From Chloracidobacterium sp. (GTDB lineage Bacteria; Acidobacteriota; Blastocatellia; Pyrinomonadales; Pyrinomonadaceae): DNA of 64,000 bases. The notes below the pieces were generated by a model. The model had not been told where the DNA came from and ran no database searches. It was given only the letters and a program-made list of their open reading frames with translations. Where the stretch lies: NCBI GenBank assembly GCA_016720705.1, contig JADKKB010000007.1:1612001-1676000 (forward strand), in the 5' to 3' direction. Shown one piece after another: positions 54,608-62,772 of this stretch. The position numbers and the translations under genes are program-made. Positions within the stretch are counted from its first letter, which is position 1. Each line of letters starts with the position of its first letter.

Positions 54608-56233
54608 ATGACAGTACGTGTTAGATTTGCCCCGAGCCCGACCGGCTACCTTCATATTGGCTCCGCAAGGACAGCCCTTTTTAATTACTTGTACGCACGC
54701 CATACGGGCGGCAAGTTTCTGCTCCGAATCGAGGACACTGACCTCGCACGCTCGACCGAGGAATCGACCCGCTCGATCCTCGACGGCCTGGCGTGGCTCG
54801 GTTTTGCACCGGACGAAGAGATAGTTTTCCAATCGAATAATGCTGATAAGCACCGTGAGATCGCAAAACGCCTACTCGCCGAGGGCAAAGCTTATCGTGA
54901 TTTTACCCCGAGGGAAGCGCCGACCGACGCTAACGTAAAAGACGCCATCAAGGAACGCGCCCGCTTGCAGGGCGGCGACAAAAATATGAGGGATAATCCG
55001 TATCGCGATCTTTCGGCCAAAGAAAGCGATGCGAGAGCGGACGCCGGCGAGCCTTTTGCCATACGCCTCAAAGTGCCGTACGAGGGCAAGACATCGTTCG
55101 AAGACGCTGTTTATGGTCAACAGGAACGAGCCTACGCCGAGACCGAAGACCTCGTTTTGCTGCGAAGTGACGGCCACCCGCTTTATAATCTCGCTGTCGT
55201 TTGCGATGACATCGAGATGGCGATCACGCACGTCATTCGCGGGCAGGATCATCTGACGAACGCTCATAAGCAAGTTCTGATCTATGAAGCTCTCGGCGTG
55301 GCACCACCAATATTTGCTCATCTTCCGCTGATAATGGCACCGAACAAGGGCAAGTTGTCAAAACGAAAGCACGGCGAGGTCGTTTCGATGACAACATATC
55401 GCGACGCCGGATTTTTGGCGGAGGCATTTCGCAATTTTCTGGCTCTGCTCGGTTGGTCTGCGGGCGAAGAGCAAGAGATATATTCGCTCGACGAACTCAT
55501 TGCAAAATTTTCGCTCGACGGCATTCACCGTTCAAACGCCGTATTCAATTTTAGTGCTGATGATCCGCGGAAATGGACCGATGACAAGGCTCAGTGGATG
55601 AACGCAGAATATATCCGCACCATGCCGCTCGAGTCACTGCTGCCGTTCGTCAAGGCGGAATTAAAGTCCGCCAAACTATGGCGTGAGGAATACGAACCCG
55701 AAGGCCGGGCCCTGACCGGAACAGTTTCCTCTGTCCACTCTCAAAAGTTTGAGCAGAAGACCGAGATCGCGGACCGTCCCGAGAATATCGCTATCGATCT
55801 GCCCGAGATCGGCTCGTATGATTGGTACGTGAGCACCGTCGATCTGATCCGTTCGCGATTCTTTACGCTCAAAGATTTTTCGACGCAGGGCCGCGCATAT
55901 TTCAGCGAGGATTTTGATTTTGACCCGGCGGCTGTCGCGAAGAACCTGACCAAATTCCCCAATCTTCAAACCTGGCTGCCGGAACTCGCCGACCGTTTTG
56001 AAGCCGAATTTGCTTCGTCAGACGGGTTGGTAAAGGCCTTCACCGAAGCTAATATTGAAATCGTCGTCAAAGCCTTCACCGAAGAAAAAGGCACAAAACT
56101 CGGCGTTATAATGAACGGCGCCCGAACACTCTTGACCGGCGTCGCCGTCGGCCCGTCGATGCTGGCCGTTTTCGAAATCATCGGTTTGCAGAAGGCGATC
56201 GTTCGGTTGAGAAGTAGAATTGCGTGGAATTAG
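54608..56233 (+). CDS. gltX: Glutamyl-tRNA synthetase
   Basis: GltX charges tRNA-Glu. The 541-residue class I enzyme has the HIGH box in Phe-Ala-Pro-Ser-Pro-Thr-Gly-Tyr-Leu-His-Ile-Gly-Ser (residues 6-18) and the KMSKS variant Lys-Leu-Ser-Lys-Arg. Glu-Asp-Thr-Asp and Gly-Gln-Asp-His-Leu are present. A region near residue 362-390 (Tyr-Glu-Pro-Glu-Gly-Arg through Arg-Pro-Glu-Asn) is an insert compared with many homologues, making the protein longer than the usual 470-500. Only one such gene is in the window, so whether it also charges tRNA-Gln is unknown. Confidence 0.96.
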   Translation: MTVRVRFAPSPTGYLHIGSARTALFNYLYARHTGGKFLLRIEDTDLARSTEESTRSILDGLAWLGFAPDEEIVFQSNNADKHREIAKRLLAEGKAYRDFTPREAPTDANVKDAIKERARLQGGDKNMRDNPYRDLSAKESDARADAGEPFAIRLKVPYEGKTSFEDAVYGQQERAYAETEDLVLLRSDGHPLYNLAVVCDDIEMAITHVIRGQDHLTNAHKQVLIYEALGVAPPIFAHLPLIMAPNKGKLSKRKHGEVVSMTTYRDAGFLAEAFRNFLALLGWSAGEEQEIYSLDELIAKFSLDGIHRSNAVFNFSADDPRKWTDDKAQWMNAEYIRTMPLESLLPFVKAELKSAKLWREEYEPEGRALTGTVSSVHSQKFEQKTEIADRPENIAIDLPEIGSYDWYVSTVDLIRSRFFTLKDFSTQGRAYFSEDFDFDPAAVAKNLTKFPNLQTWLPELADRFEAEFASSDGLVKAFTEANIEIVVKAFTEEKGTKLGVIMNGARTLLTGVAVGPSMLAVFEIIGLQKAIVRLRSRIAWN

Positions 56234-56334
56234 CGCCGGAATATAGTGCAACTATCCCATTTCAGCGGAGTGAAAATGATTGTGGTGCTTATTTCCCCTT
56301 AAATATCACAAATAAGTACCGGAGGAGCCTAAAG

Positions 56335-56844
56335 ATGAAATGTAAGTTAGTCTTGGTTTCCTCGTTTTTGATATTTGCGTTTTCCTTAGGCATTAACGCT
56401 CAAAATAACCCGGCTTTAGATGCATACAATAACTGGAAGAGCGCAGCATCGGCCAAAATTAACGGCGACATCGGAACTCACTATGCCTTGATCTCAACTA
56501 CGCAACGCCTCAGTGAGCAATCAGCAATCATTCATTTTTTATCGGTAGGAAAACTTCCGAAACTTGAGCTAGAGGTAACGCCTTTATTCATCACCCGCGG
56601 AACGGATGGTCAAGTTATCAACACCATACGAGGTGAAAAAGCGGTTGCGACACAAGCCCTCGATAATTCGACCAAATTGAAGGACCCTAAAGCGGAATTA
56701 ACCATAACGATCCCTGTCGGTATTGCCCACAACGCACTCGAAGTAAACTGGAACATCGATGTAGATGGCAAAAAGGCCACATATTCTCTAACACTTCCAC
56801 TTGAAAACGAACAGTTGACAAGTGTCCTCGGCATAATACTCTAA
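56335..56844 (+). CDS. Secreted protein of unknown function
   Basis: The ATG at 56335 has GGAGGAG at 56321-56327 and opens a signal peptide (Lys-Cys-Lys, hydrophobic core, Ile-Asn-Ala-Gln). The mature protein of about 147 residues has alternating strands (Leu-Glu-Leu-Glu-Val-Thr-Pro-Leu-Phe-Ile, Leu-Thr-Ile-Thr-Ile-Pro-Val-Gly-Ile) and a late Trp-Asn-Ile-Asp-Val-Asp-Gly, suggesting a small beta-sandwich. No family was recognised. The frame is open upstream to 56224 but would overlap gltX. Confidence 0.7.
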   Translation: MKCKLVLVSSFLIFAFSLGINAQNNPALDAYNNWKSAASAKINGDIGTHYALISTTQRLSEQSAIIHFLSVGKLPKLELEVTPLFITRGTDGQVINTIRGEKAVATQALDNSTKLKDPKAELTITIPVGIAHNALEVNWNIDVDGKKATYSLTLPLENEQLTSVLGIIL

Positions 56845-56977
56845 ACCTCTACCAGCACTGCGAGGTGCCCATTGTGTCCGGCAGGTTGTTTTGAGGTATC
56901 GGGTTCGATCGCTGAGAGCGGGAGCCCTGATCGACATTCATTTGTCCCGTTAAATGATTTTTCCTTAGTAATCTCTG

Positions 56978-57003
56978 TTATTATACCTAATAGGTACTAA
57001 TAA
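56978..57003 (+). promoter_or_regulatory. Inverted repeat just upstream of katA
   Basis: Arms TTATTATACCT (56978-56988) and AGGTACTAATAA (56992-57003) pair with a one-base bulge and a 3-base centre. It ends 16 bases before the katA ATG, in place for an operator. Its TTATTA/TAATAA ends are loosely PerR/Fur-like, but the middle is not, so the regulator is unknown. Confidence 0.45.
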
Positions 57004-57019
57004 ATAGGAGTGACACAAA

Positions 57020-58480
57020 ATGGAAGACGAAAAGAAAAAGTTGACCTCCGTTTCAGGCAGACCGATAGCCGAAAATCAAAATGCAAAAACAGCCGGACGA
57101 AAAGGGCCAATGTTGTTAGAAGACTTTTGGTTTCTTGAGAAATTGGCTCACTTTGACCGCGAAGTAATTCCCGAGCGAAGAATGCATGCGAAAGGTTCGG
57201 GAGCTTTCGGCACATTTACCGTTACACACGACATCACCAAATATACCAAGGCAAAAATATTCTCTGAGATCGGTAAAAAAACAGATCTTTTTGTTCGCTT
57301 TTCAACTGTCGCCGGCGAGCGCGGTGCAGCTGATGCCGAACGAGATATTCGGGGATTTGCTGTCAAATTCTATACCGAAGAAGGTAATTGGGATCTGGCA
57401 GGAAACAATACGCCCGTATTCTTTCTGAAAGATCCTTATAAGTTTCCTGACCTTAACAAAGCCGTAAAGCGTGACCCGAAGACTAATCTTCGGAGTGCAA
57501 ATCACAACTGGGATTTCTGGACACTTTTACCCGAGGCACTTCATCAAATTACCATCGTGATGAGCGATCGAGGTATTCCTAAAACGTACAGACATATGCA
57601 CGGTTTCGGGAGCCACACCTTTAGTTTGATCAATGCTAACAATGAAAGATATTGGGTGAAATTTCATTTTAGATGTGAGCAGGGAATCGAAAATTTGACC
57701 AATGCAGAGGCTGCAGAGATCATCGCAAGAGATCGGGAAAGTAATCAGCGGGATCTATTTACTGCGATCGAAAATGGCGATTTCCCGAAATGGAAATTAA
57801 TGGTTCAGATCATGCCGGAAGCAGATGCCAAGACATATCGTTTTGACCCATTCGATCTGACTAAAGTCTGGCCGCACGGAGACTATCCGTTGATGGATGT
57901 TGGCGTTATGGAGCTAAACAGAAATCCGGAAAACTATTTTGCAGATGTTGAGCAGGCTGCGTTTAATCCTGCCAACGTAGTTCCGGGGATTGGTTTTTCT
58001 CCGGATCGAATGTTGCAGGGGCGTCTGTTCTCTTATGGTGATGCCCAGCGTTATCGACTCGGCGTAAATCACTATCAGATCCCGGTAAATGAGCCTAAGT
58101 GTCCGTACCACAATTTTCACCGTGATGGTGCTATGCGTGTAGACGGAAATGAAGGGTCGACCATTCACTATGAACCAAATAGTTATGGACAATGGCAGGA
58201 GCAAAAGGAGTTTGTCGAACCGCCTTTAGAGTTAGAAGGAGCGGCGTTTCATTACGACCACCGCGAGGACGGCGACTATTATACTCAACCGGGCAACCTG
58301 TTTAGGCTAATGACCGCTGAGCAACAACAAGTCCTGTTTGAAAACACCGCTGGCGAAGTTGGCGGAGCTGAAAGGTTCATCCAGGAACGACATATTTCAA
58401 ATTGCTATAAAGCAGATCCGGAATACGGAAAGGGTGTTGCCAACGCCTTAGGCATAAATATCAACGACATTAGTTTGTAA
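57020..58480 (+). CDS. Catalase, small-subunit clade
   Basis: This haem enzyme splits hydrogen peroxide into water and oxygen. The 486-residue length fits small-subunit clade-3 catalases. The catalytic His56 lies in [11 protein letters not shown], and the haem ligand Tyr339 is in Arg-Leu-Phe-Ser-Tyr-Gly-Asp-Ala-Gln. The active-site Asn region Pro-Val-Phe-Phe-Leu-Lys-Asp is present. Codons are richer in A and T than the neighbours (many AAA, GAA, ATT), suggesting recent transfer. The cupin gene 46 bases downstream may be co-transcribed. Confidence 0.97.
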   Translation: MEDEKKKLTSVSGRPIAENQNAKTAGRKGPMLLEDFWFLEKLAHFDREVIPERRMHAKGSGAFGTFTVTHDITKYTKAKIFSEIGKKTDLFVRFSTVAGERGAADAERDIRGFAVKFYTEEGNWDLAGNNTPVFFLKDPYKFPDLNKAVKRDPKTNLRSANHNWDFWTLLPEALHQITIVMSDRGIPKTYRHMHGFGSHTFSLINANNERYWVKFHFRCEQGIENLTNAEAAEIIARDRESNQRDLFTAIENGDFPKWKLMVQIMPEADAKTYRFDPFDLTKVWPHGDYPLMDVGVMELNRNPENYFADVEQAAFNPANVVPGIGFSPDRMLQGRLFSYGDAQRYRLGVNHYQIPVNEPKCPYHNFHRDGAMRVDGNEGSTIHYEPNSYGQWQEQKEFVEPPLELEGAAFHYDHREDGDYYTQPGNLFRLMTAEQQQVLFENTAGEVGGAERFIQERHISNCYKADPEYGKGVANALGININDISL

Positions 58481-58526
58481 GGATCTGGTGTCAAATGATA
58501 GGGGTTTACCGGATAAGGGGGAGACT

Positions 58527-58943
58527 ATGAAGGGATTCAAAACCAATATAGAAAAAGATACTTTAGCAAACAAGAACTTTAGGAAAGTTCTGTACACCTC
58601 GGCTCATTCCCAGCTTGTGCTTATGAGTTTGAAGCCGAAAGAGGAGATCGGGCTTGAAACGCATCCGGAAAACGACCAATTCTTCAGATTTGAGGCTGGC
58701 CGCGGCCGTGTCGAGATCGATGGCAACAAGTACATTGTCAAGGACGGCGATGCTGTCGTGATCCCGGCGGGTGCCAAACACAATGTCATCAACACCTCGG
58801 CTACCGACGAGTTGAAGATGTACACGATCTATTCGCCGCCGCATCACAAGGACCAGATCGTACGCAAAACCAAAGAAGAGGCAGAGGCGAACGACGAAGA
58901 GTTTGACGGCAAGACCACCGAAAAATTGCCTAGGAAGAAGTAG
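58527..58943 (+). CDS. Cupin-domain protein
   Basis: From the ATG at 58527 (AAGGGGGAG just upstream) the protein has 138 residues and one cupin domain: Ile-Gly-Leu-Glu-Thr-His-Pro-Glu-Asn-Asp-Gln-Phe-Phe-Arg (motif 1) and Gly-Asp-Ala-Val-Val-Ile-Pro-Ala-Gly-Ala-Lys-His-Asn-Val (motif 2). It provides the usual His/Glu metal site. A charged C-terminal tail follows. An earlier GTG at 58488 is also in frame. It probably shares an mRNA with katA, but its substrate is unknown. Confidence 0.85.
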   Translation: MKGFKTNIEKDTLANKNFRKVLYTSAHSQLVLMSLKPKEEIGLETHPENDQFFRFEAGRGRVEIDGNKYIVKDGDAVVIPAGAKHNVINTSATDELKMYTIYSPPHHKDQIVRKTKEEAEANDEEFDGKTTEKLPRKK

Positions 58944-58957
58944 GGCGGCAGTCTAAC

Positions 58958-59392
58958 CTAGACTTCGATGGTGCGTCGCTTCACGGGTGATGACAGTACG
59001 ATAGTTGTCGTGGTAATACCGTAGGGCGTCAGTCGGTCGATCATCTCCTGCAGATGTTCGACCGACCGAACGGCGACTTTCATAATAAACGAATCGCCAC
59101 CAGTGCCGCGATGGCATTCGAGTACCTCACTTGAGTCTTGAGCGACCTCGATTATGTGGCTGTAATCGACGCCGGTGATGCTCATCCGCACAAACGCGGT
59201 GATCGGCAACCCGACTGTTGCCGTATCGATCTCGGCACGATAGCCCGTTATGATGCCTGCGTCTTGCAGTTTGTGCACGCGTTCGATCACGGCTGGCGTG
59301 GTCAGACCTACACGGCGACCGAGTTCGGCAAAACTGATCCGAGCGTCTTCCTGTAACTCCCAAAGTATCTTGCGATCGATGTCATCTATCAT
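58958..59392 (-). CDS. Lrp/AsnC-family transcriptional regulator
   Basis: A 144-residue regulator with an N-terminal helix-turn-helix (Asp-Asp-Ile-Asp-Arg-Lys-Ile-Leu, Leu-Gly-Arg-Arg-Val-Gly-Leu-Thr-Thr-Pro-Ala-Val, residues 3-55) and a C-terminal RAM ligand-binding domain (Gly-Gly-Asp-Ser-Phe-Ile-Met-Lys-Val). Family members sense amino acids and often control genes beside them. It is divergent from phhA, so control of phenylalanine breakdown by Phe or Tyr is a fair inference. Two palindromes lie in the shared region (59464-59498). Confidence 0.92.
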   Translation of the reverse strand: MIDDIDRKILWELQEDARISFAELGRRVGLTTPAVIERVHKLQDAGIITGYRAEIDTATVGLPITAFVRMSITGVDYSHIIEVAQDSSEVLECHRGTGGDSFIMKVAVRSVEHLQEMIDRLTPYGITTTTIVLSSPVKRRTIEV

Positions 59393-59463
59393 AGTTATAT
59401 AGAATGTTTGCTAAGCCAATATACATTGTAAAGCGGCAAAGACCATTTTACTTATTATCTAAG

Positions 59464-59498
59464 GTAATTGTGATGCAATTACTAATGAATGTCATTCA
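59464..59498. promoter_or_regulatory. Two palindromes in the Lrp/phhA divergent region
   Basis: GTAATTG and CAATTAC (59464-59470 with 59476-59482, 5-base centre) form a perfect inverted repeat. It is followed 3 bases later by TGAATG/CATTCA (59486-59491 with 59493-59498, one-base centre). The spacing fits tandem sites for an Lrp-type regulator that binds AT-rich dyads. Confidence 0.5.
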
Positions 59499-59589
59499 AT
59501 TATTAGATCGAATCCATTAGAATAGCTTATTCGCAGATAACCGAACCATTCCCGCAAGCATCGTAGATATCACAGGAGCTGCCGTAACT

Positions 59590-60495
59590 ATGCTGACAGA
59601 TACTATTTCGCCCGTCGTCGCCGATATCGAACTTGAGAATTTTCGCGTTTCGGACGAGGACCTACCTGAGTTTTGCGATCTGAAATTCGAGAATATCAAT
59701 GAACTGCATATCGACCATCCGGGTGCGAATGACGCCGGATATCGTGAGCGCCGCGACTACATCGCAAGTTGCGCCAAGAGCTTTCGCGAGACGGGCGAGA
59801 TAACGGACGTTGACTACAACCCCCGCGAACAGCGTGTCTGGCGGTACGTCGCCGAGGAACTCGAGGAACTGCAGCAGCAGTACGCCTCGCCATTTTACCT
59901 ACGGGCTAAGAAGGATCTCGGCATCGGAACCGACCAAATACCTCAGTTGTCGGAAATGAACCGACGTCTGAAGGAACTGACCGGATTTCGCCTTGCACCG
60001 ATCGAAGGACTGGTCGAAACTCGCGGATTCCTTTCGTGGCTCTCGTACCGCGTTATGCTCTGCACGCAGTACATTCGCCACCATTCGCAACCCGCATACA
60101 CGCCCGAGCCGGACATCGTCCACGAAGCTATCGGTCATATCCCAATGTTTACGAATCCGGATTTTGCTGATTTTTCGCAGTTCATCGGCCACGGAGCACG
60201 TATCGCGACGGATGAGCAGCTCGAACAACTCGGCCGCCTATACTGGTTCACCGTCGAATTTGGCCTCGTCGAACACGAGGGCGATATCAAGGCATACGGC
60301 GCCGGTCTATTATCAAGCTTTGGCGAACTGGAGCACGCCTTTAGTGACCGCGTGGAACGGCGCCCGTTCGACCTCGTGCAGGTGATCAACCACGAATATA
60401 ACTACAGCGATATGCAACCAGTGTTGTACGTCGTTCCGTCATACGCGGAGTTGAAAGACGTCACGAGGAAATATATTGAGGGCTTTGGAAAATAA
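59590..60495 (+). CDS. phhA: Phenylalanine 4-monooxygenase
   Basis: PhhA hydroxylates phenylalanine to tyrosine with tetrahydrobiopterin and iron. The 301-residue protein is a single catalytic domain without an ACT domain, as usual in bacteria. The iron ligands sit in HEAIGH (His178, His183), preceded by Tyr-Thr-Pro-Glu-Pro-Asp, and a later Glu lies in Phe-Gly-Leu-Val-Glu-His-Glu-Gly-Asp. It pairs with hpd at 62773, the step after transamination, with a TA pair and WG-repeat operon between them. Confidence 0.93.
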   Translation: MLTDTISPVVADIELENFRVSDEDLPEFCDLKFENINELHIDHPGANDAGYRERRDYIASCAKSFRETGEITDVDYNPREQRVWRYVAEELEELQQQYASPFYLRAKKDLGIGTDQIPQLSEMNRRLKELTGFRLAPIEGLVETRGFLSWLSYRVMLCTQYIRHHSQPAYTPEPDIVHEAIGHIPMFTNPDFADFSQFIGHGARIATDEQLEQLGRLYWFTVEFGLVEHEGDIKAYGAGLLSSFGELEHAFSDRVERRPFDLVQVINHEYNYSDMQPVLYVVPSYAELKDVTRKYIEGFGK

Positions 60496-60499
60496 TTAA

Positions 60500-60517
60500 G
60501 TTGTCTTATCGGACAAC
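60500..60517 (+). promoter_or_regulatory. Palindrome before the toxin gene, possible HigA operator
   Basis: GTTGTC and GACAAC (60500-60505 with 60512-60517) surround a 6-base centre, 17 bases before the toxin ATG. TA antitoxins usually bind such dyads. It could also act as a weak end to the phhA transcript, but no T-run follows. Confidence 0.45.
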
Positions 60518-60534
60518 ATTGAATATAATTATTT

Positions 60535-60798
60535 ATGAGCGAAGAAGTGAGAAAAGTCGTTCTATTCAAACGGTACTTTGATGAATTCTTTGACAAACAA
60601 CCCCGTAAAGTCCAACAGAAATTGTACTGGTCGATCAAGATCTTGCGAACTATTGAAGATATACCGCGAAACCATTTGAAAGCACTAACGGGTACAGACG
60701 GGCTGATGGAAATGCGGACGCAGTTTGGCGGGAATATTTATCGCACATTTTGTTTCTTTGACGAAGGAAAAGTAGTCGTGCTGATGAACGGCTTTTAA
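60535..60798 (+). CDS. HigB/RelE-like toxin, truncated by a nonsense codon
   Basis: This 87-codon frame encodes a phage Gp49-like HigB toxin (an mRNA interferase fold) with Lys-Ala-Leu, Leu-Met-Glu-Met-Arg and Tyr-Arg-Thr-Phe-Cys-Phe-Phe-Asp. It stops at TAA (60796-60798) after Met-Asn-Gly-Phe. The next 26 codons in the same frame read the family's usual C-terminus (Lys-Lys-Thr-Gln-Lys-Thr-Pro, then Arg-Ala-Leu-Arg and Glu-Glu-Tyr-Tyr) to TGA at 60877-60879, overlapping the antitoxin ATG at 60863. A CAA-to-TAA change fits. The truncated toxin may be inactive. Confidence 0.82.
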   Translation: MSEEVRKVVLFKRYFDEFFDKQPRKVQQKLYWSIKILRTIEDIPRNHLKALTGTDGLMEMRTQFGGNIYRTFCFFDEGKVVVLMNGF

Positions 60799-60862
60799 AA
60801 GAAAACGCAAAAGACTCCGCAATATGAGATCGATCGTGCATTAAGGATCAGAGAGGAATATT

Positions 60863-61165
60863 ATGCTGAAAAAGGGTGACATTAGAACGCTTGATGAGTT
60901 TGCCGATGAGAAATTCGGAAAGGTCGGCACGCCCGGACGAGACCAAGTCGAACAAGGGTTTGAGGAATTCAAACTCGGCTTTATGATCCAGGAAGCCCGC
61001 AGGAAGAAAGGGTTGACCCAACAGGAACTAGCAGATAAATGTGGTACGAACAAGGCTTATATTTCACGTGTGGAGAACGATATTAAAGACGTCCGGCTTT
61101 CAACGCTCAGAAAGATCATCGAAACGGGACTGGGTGGCGAGTTGGAATTGGCTATAAAGCTTTAG
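60863..61165 (+). CDS. HigA-like antitoxin, Xre-type HTH
   Basis: This 100-residue protein has an Xre-family helix-turn-helix (Arg-Lys-Lys-Gly-Leu-Thr-Gln-Gln-Glu-Leu-Ala-Asp-Lys, then Lys-Ala-Tyr-Ile-Ser-Arg-Val-Glu-Asn, about residues 44-75). The N-terminus has Arg-Thr-Leu-Asp-Glu-Phe, common in HigA. It binds the HigB toxin and represses the operon. Toxin-before-antitoxin order is the hig arrangement. The ATG lies inside the ancestral toxin C-terminus, giving 17 bases of overlap with the extended frame. Confidence 0.9.
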   Translation: MLKKGDIRTLDEFADEKFGKVGTPGRDQVEQGFEEFKLGFMIQEARRKKGLTQQELADKCGTNKAYISRVENDIKDVRLSTLRKIIETGLGGELELAIKL

Positions 61166-61267
61166 CTTTGCGAAGGGTCAGTGATGTCTGAAAATGTCAT
61201 ATAAGTCTTGTTCACGAGATTTCCCCGAATGGCAGATAGCCACGCGAACGAGGCTCAAAAGTAAGAA

Positions 61268-61393
61268 ATGCAACTTGAAGATTTTGCTATCTTTGCCTTC
61301 ATACCAATTTTGCTAACTCCAATAGCTTCGATCTATTTAAGTTTAAGGTGGTTGAAATGGGAAGCTGAGAAATGGAGGTTTACTAATGAGTAG
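61268..61393 (+). CDS. Small membrane protein (41 residues)
   Basis: The ATG at 61268 opens a 41-codon frame ending with TAG at 61391. The product has an acidic start, one membrane helix (Phe-Ala-Phe-Ile-Pro-Ile-Leu-Leu-Thr-Pro-Ile-Ala) and a Trp-rich, mixed-charge tail. Its stop overlaps the next gene's ATG (61386) by 8 bases. No family was recognised. The overlap and the downstream partner support it as a real gene. Confidence 0.45.
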   Translation: MQLEDFAIFAFIPILLTPIASIYLSLRWLKWEAEKWRFTNE

Positions 61394-61592
61394 CGAAAGC
61401 CAAATGGCAGAACTTGCCAAACGCAAAAATGTATCGCGCTCCTATCTTAGATCTCTCTCGCCTGAGGCCAAGATCGCCGAGCTTATCAAGCTGCAAGAGC
61501 GATATTACGAAATGCTTTCGATACGTGAAGCAAACGGAGGCAAACCGATTCCAACTAAATGGAAGAAATGGTACGTTGCTCGGTATGGATGA
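61386..61592 (+). CDS. Small hypothetical protein
   Basis: This 68-residue protein follows a GGAGG ribosome binding site at 61374-61378. It is basic and helical with Ser-Pro-Glu-Ala-Lys-Ile-Ala-Glu-Leu-Ile-Lys-Leu-Gln, then Gly-Gly-Lys-Pro-Ile-Pro-Thr-Lys-Trp-Lys-Lys-Trp. The Gln-Glu-Arg-Tyr-Tyr and Pro-Ile-Pro...Trp pattern looks like a conserved small family of unknown role. Its stop (61590-61592) overlaps the next ATG (61585) by 8 bases, implying coupled translation. Confidence 0.7.
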   Translation: MSSESQMAELAKRKNVSRSYLRSLSPEAKIAELIKLQERYYEMLSIREANGGKPIPTKWKKWYVARYG

Positions 61593-62754
61593 TCTATCAG
61601 AACCACTTTTCAAGACAAATGTAGTGTCTTATCTGAAACGGACAATTTTGATCGCGGTTTGTTTGGCGATTTTGGCTGTGCCATTCGCGATTGCACAGGA
61701 GAATGATGACGACGACCCGTTGTTAGTCAGAGTTGACGGAAAAATTGGATACATAGACCGGAGCGGCAAAATCGTTATCGAACCTCAGTTTGAGCAGGCA
61801 AACGAATTCAAATACGGTTTGGCTCCGGTTAGCGTTGGTAACAAATGGGGGTTTATTGATCGACGAGGAGAATTTGCTATCGATCCCATTTTTGATTGGA
61901 TCTATTGGACCGGATTCAATGAGGGCATTTGTCCTGCCGGCATAAATGGTAAGAAAGGTGGCATTGACATAAACGGAAAATTTGTTATTGAGCCAAAATA
62001 TGAAATGGCTCTTAAATTTGCTGACGGATTGATGCCAGTGCAATTAACTAAAGCCGAGGGCGACTATTTTGAGAAATGGATTTACGTCGATGCAAAGGGG
62101 CAACAATCGATCGATAAAGAATTCTTTCATGCGGGTTCCTTTGTCGAGGGTCGTACTTTTGTAAGTGTTGGTTTTGATGAGTGGGCGTTGATAGACAAGA
62201 GCGGAAAGGAAGTTACTAAGCGACACTTCGATAGCAATGATCCTTGGAATGTTTTTGCCGAGGGACTTACGGCCGTAAAAGTGAAAAAGAAGTGGGGATA
62301 TATAGACCGCTCCGGCAAATTCATTATAAAACCTAGATTCGACAATGCCGACAATTTTTCTGAGGGTTTGGCGGTCGTTACCGTTGGGTGTTATGACGGT
62401 TATATCGACAAAAGTGGGAAGTTTGTCATCCCGCCCAGGTTTGAAACCGCTGGGAAATTTTCGGGCGGCTTAGCCGCAGTTGCTCCTGAAGGCGATATAC
62501 CGTGGAGCCACAAATTTGAGATTAAAGGAAAGTCGTATGCAATGTGTGGGGCGGGCCTGGGTTCAAACGCGCCACAAGGTTATATCGACAAAACAGGACG
62601 AATGGTCATAGAACCAAAATTCGGTCGTGGTTTTCCGTTCTCGAATGGAATCGCAATGGTCTCGTTTGACGAACCGCCCGACGTTCTCCTGGCGATAGGT
62701 AAAAGAGGCTACATTGACCGAACAGGCAATTATATTTGGCAGCCAACAAAGTAA
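61585..62754 (+). CDS. WG-repeat secreted or anchored protein
   Basis: From the ATG at 61585 the protein is 389 residues. A short leader and a signal or anchor helix (about 18-37) come before about seven WG-type repeats. Each has the pattern Gly-Tyr-Ile-Asp-Arg-Ser-Gly-Lys-Ile/Phe-Val-Ile-Xaa-Pro-Xaa-Phe and Phe-Xaa-Glu-Gly-Leu-Ala-Xaa-Val. WG repeats form beta-rich structures of mostly unknown binding role. The start is fixed by the 8-base overlap with the preceding gene; the frame is also open upstream. It is less GC-rich than the flanking catabolic genes. Confidence 0.83.
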   Translation: MDDLSEPLFKTNVVSYLKRTILIAVCLAILAVPFAIAQENDDDDPLLVRVDGKIGYIDRSGKIVIEPQFEQANEFKYGLAPVSVGNKWGFIDRRGEFAIDPIFDWIYWTGFNEGICPAGINGKKGGIDINGKFVIEPKYEMALKFADGLMPVQLTKAEGDYFEKWIYVDAKGQQSIDKEFFHAGSFVEGRTFVSVGFDEWALIDKSGKEVTKRHFDSNDPWNVFAEGLTAVKVKKKWGYIDRSGKFIIKPRFDNADNFSEGLAVVTVGCYDGYIDKSGKFVIPPRFETAGKFSGGLAAVAPEGDIPWSHKFEIKGKSYAMCGAGLGSNAPQGYIDKTGRMVIEPKFGRGFPFSNGIAMVSFDEPPDVLLAIGKRGYIDRTGNYIWQPTK

Positions 62755-62772
62755 TATTAGAAGAAACACATT

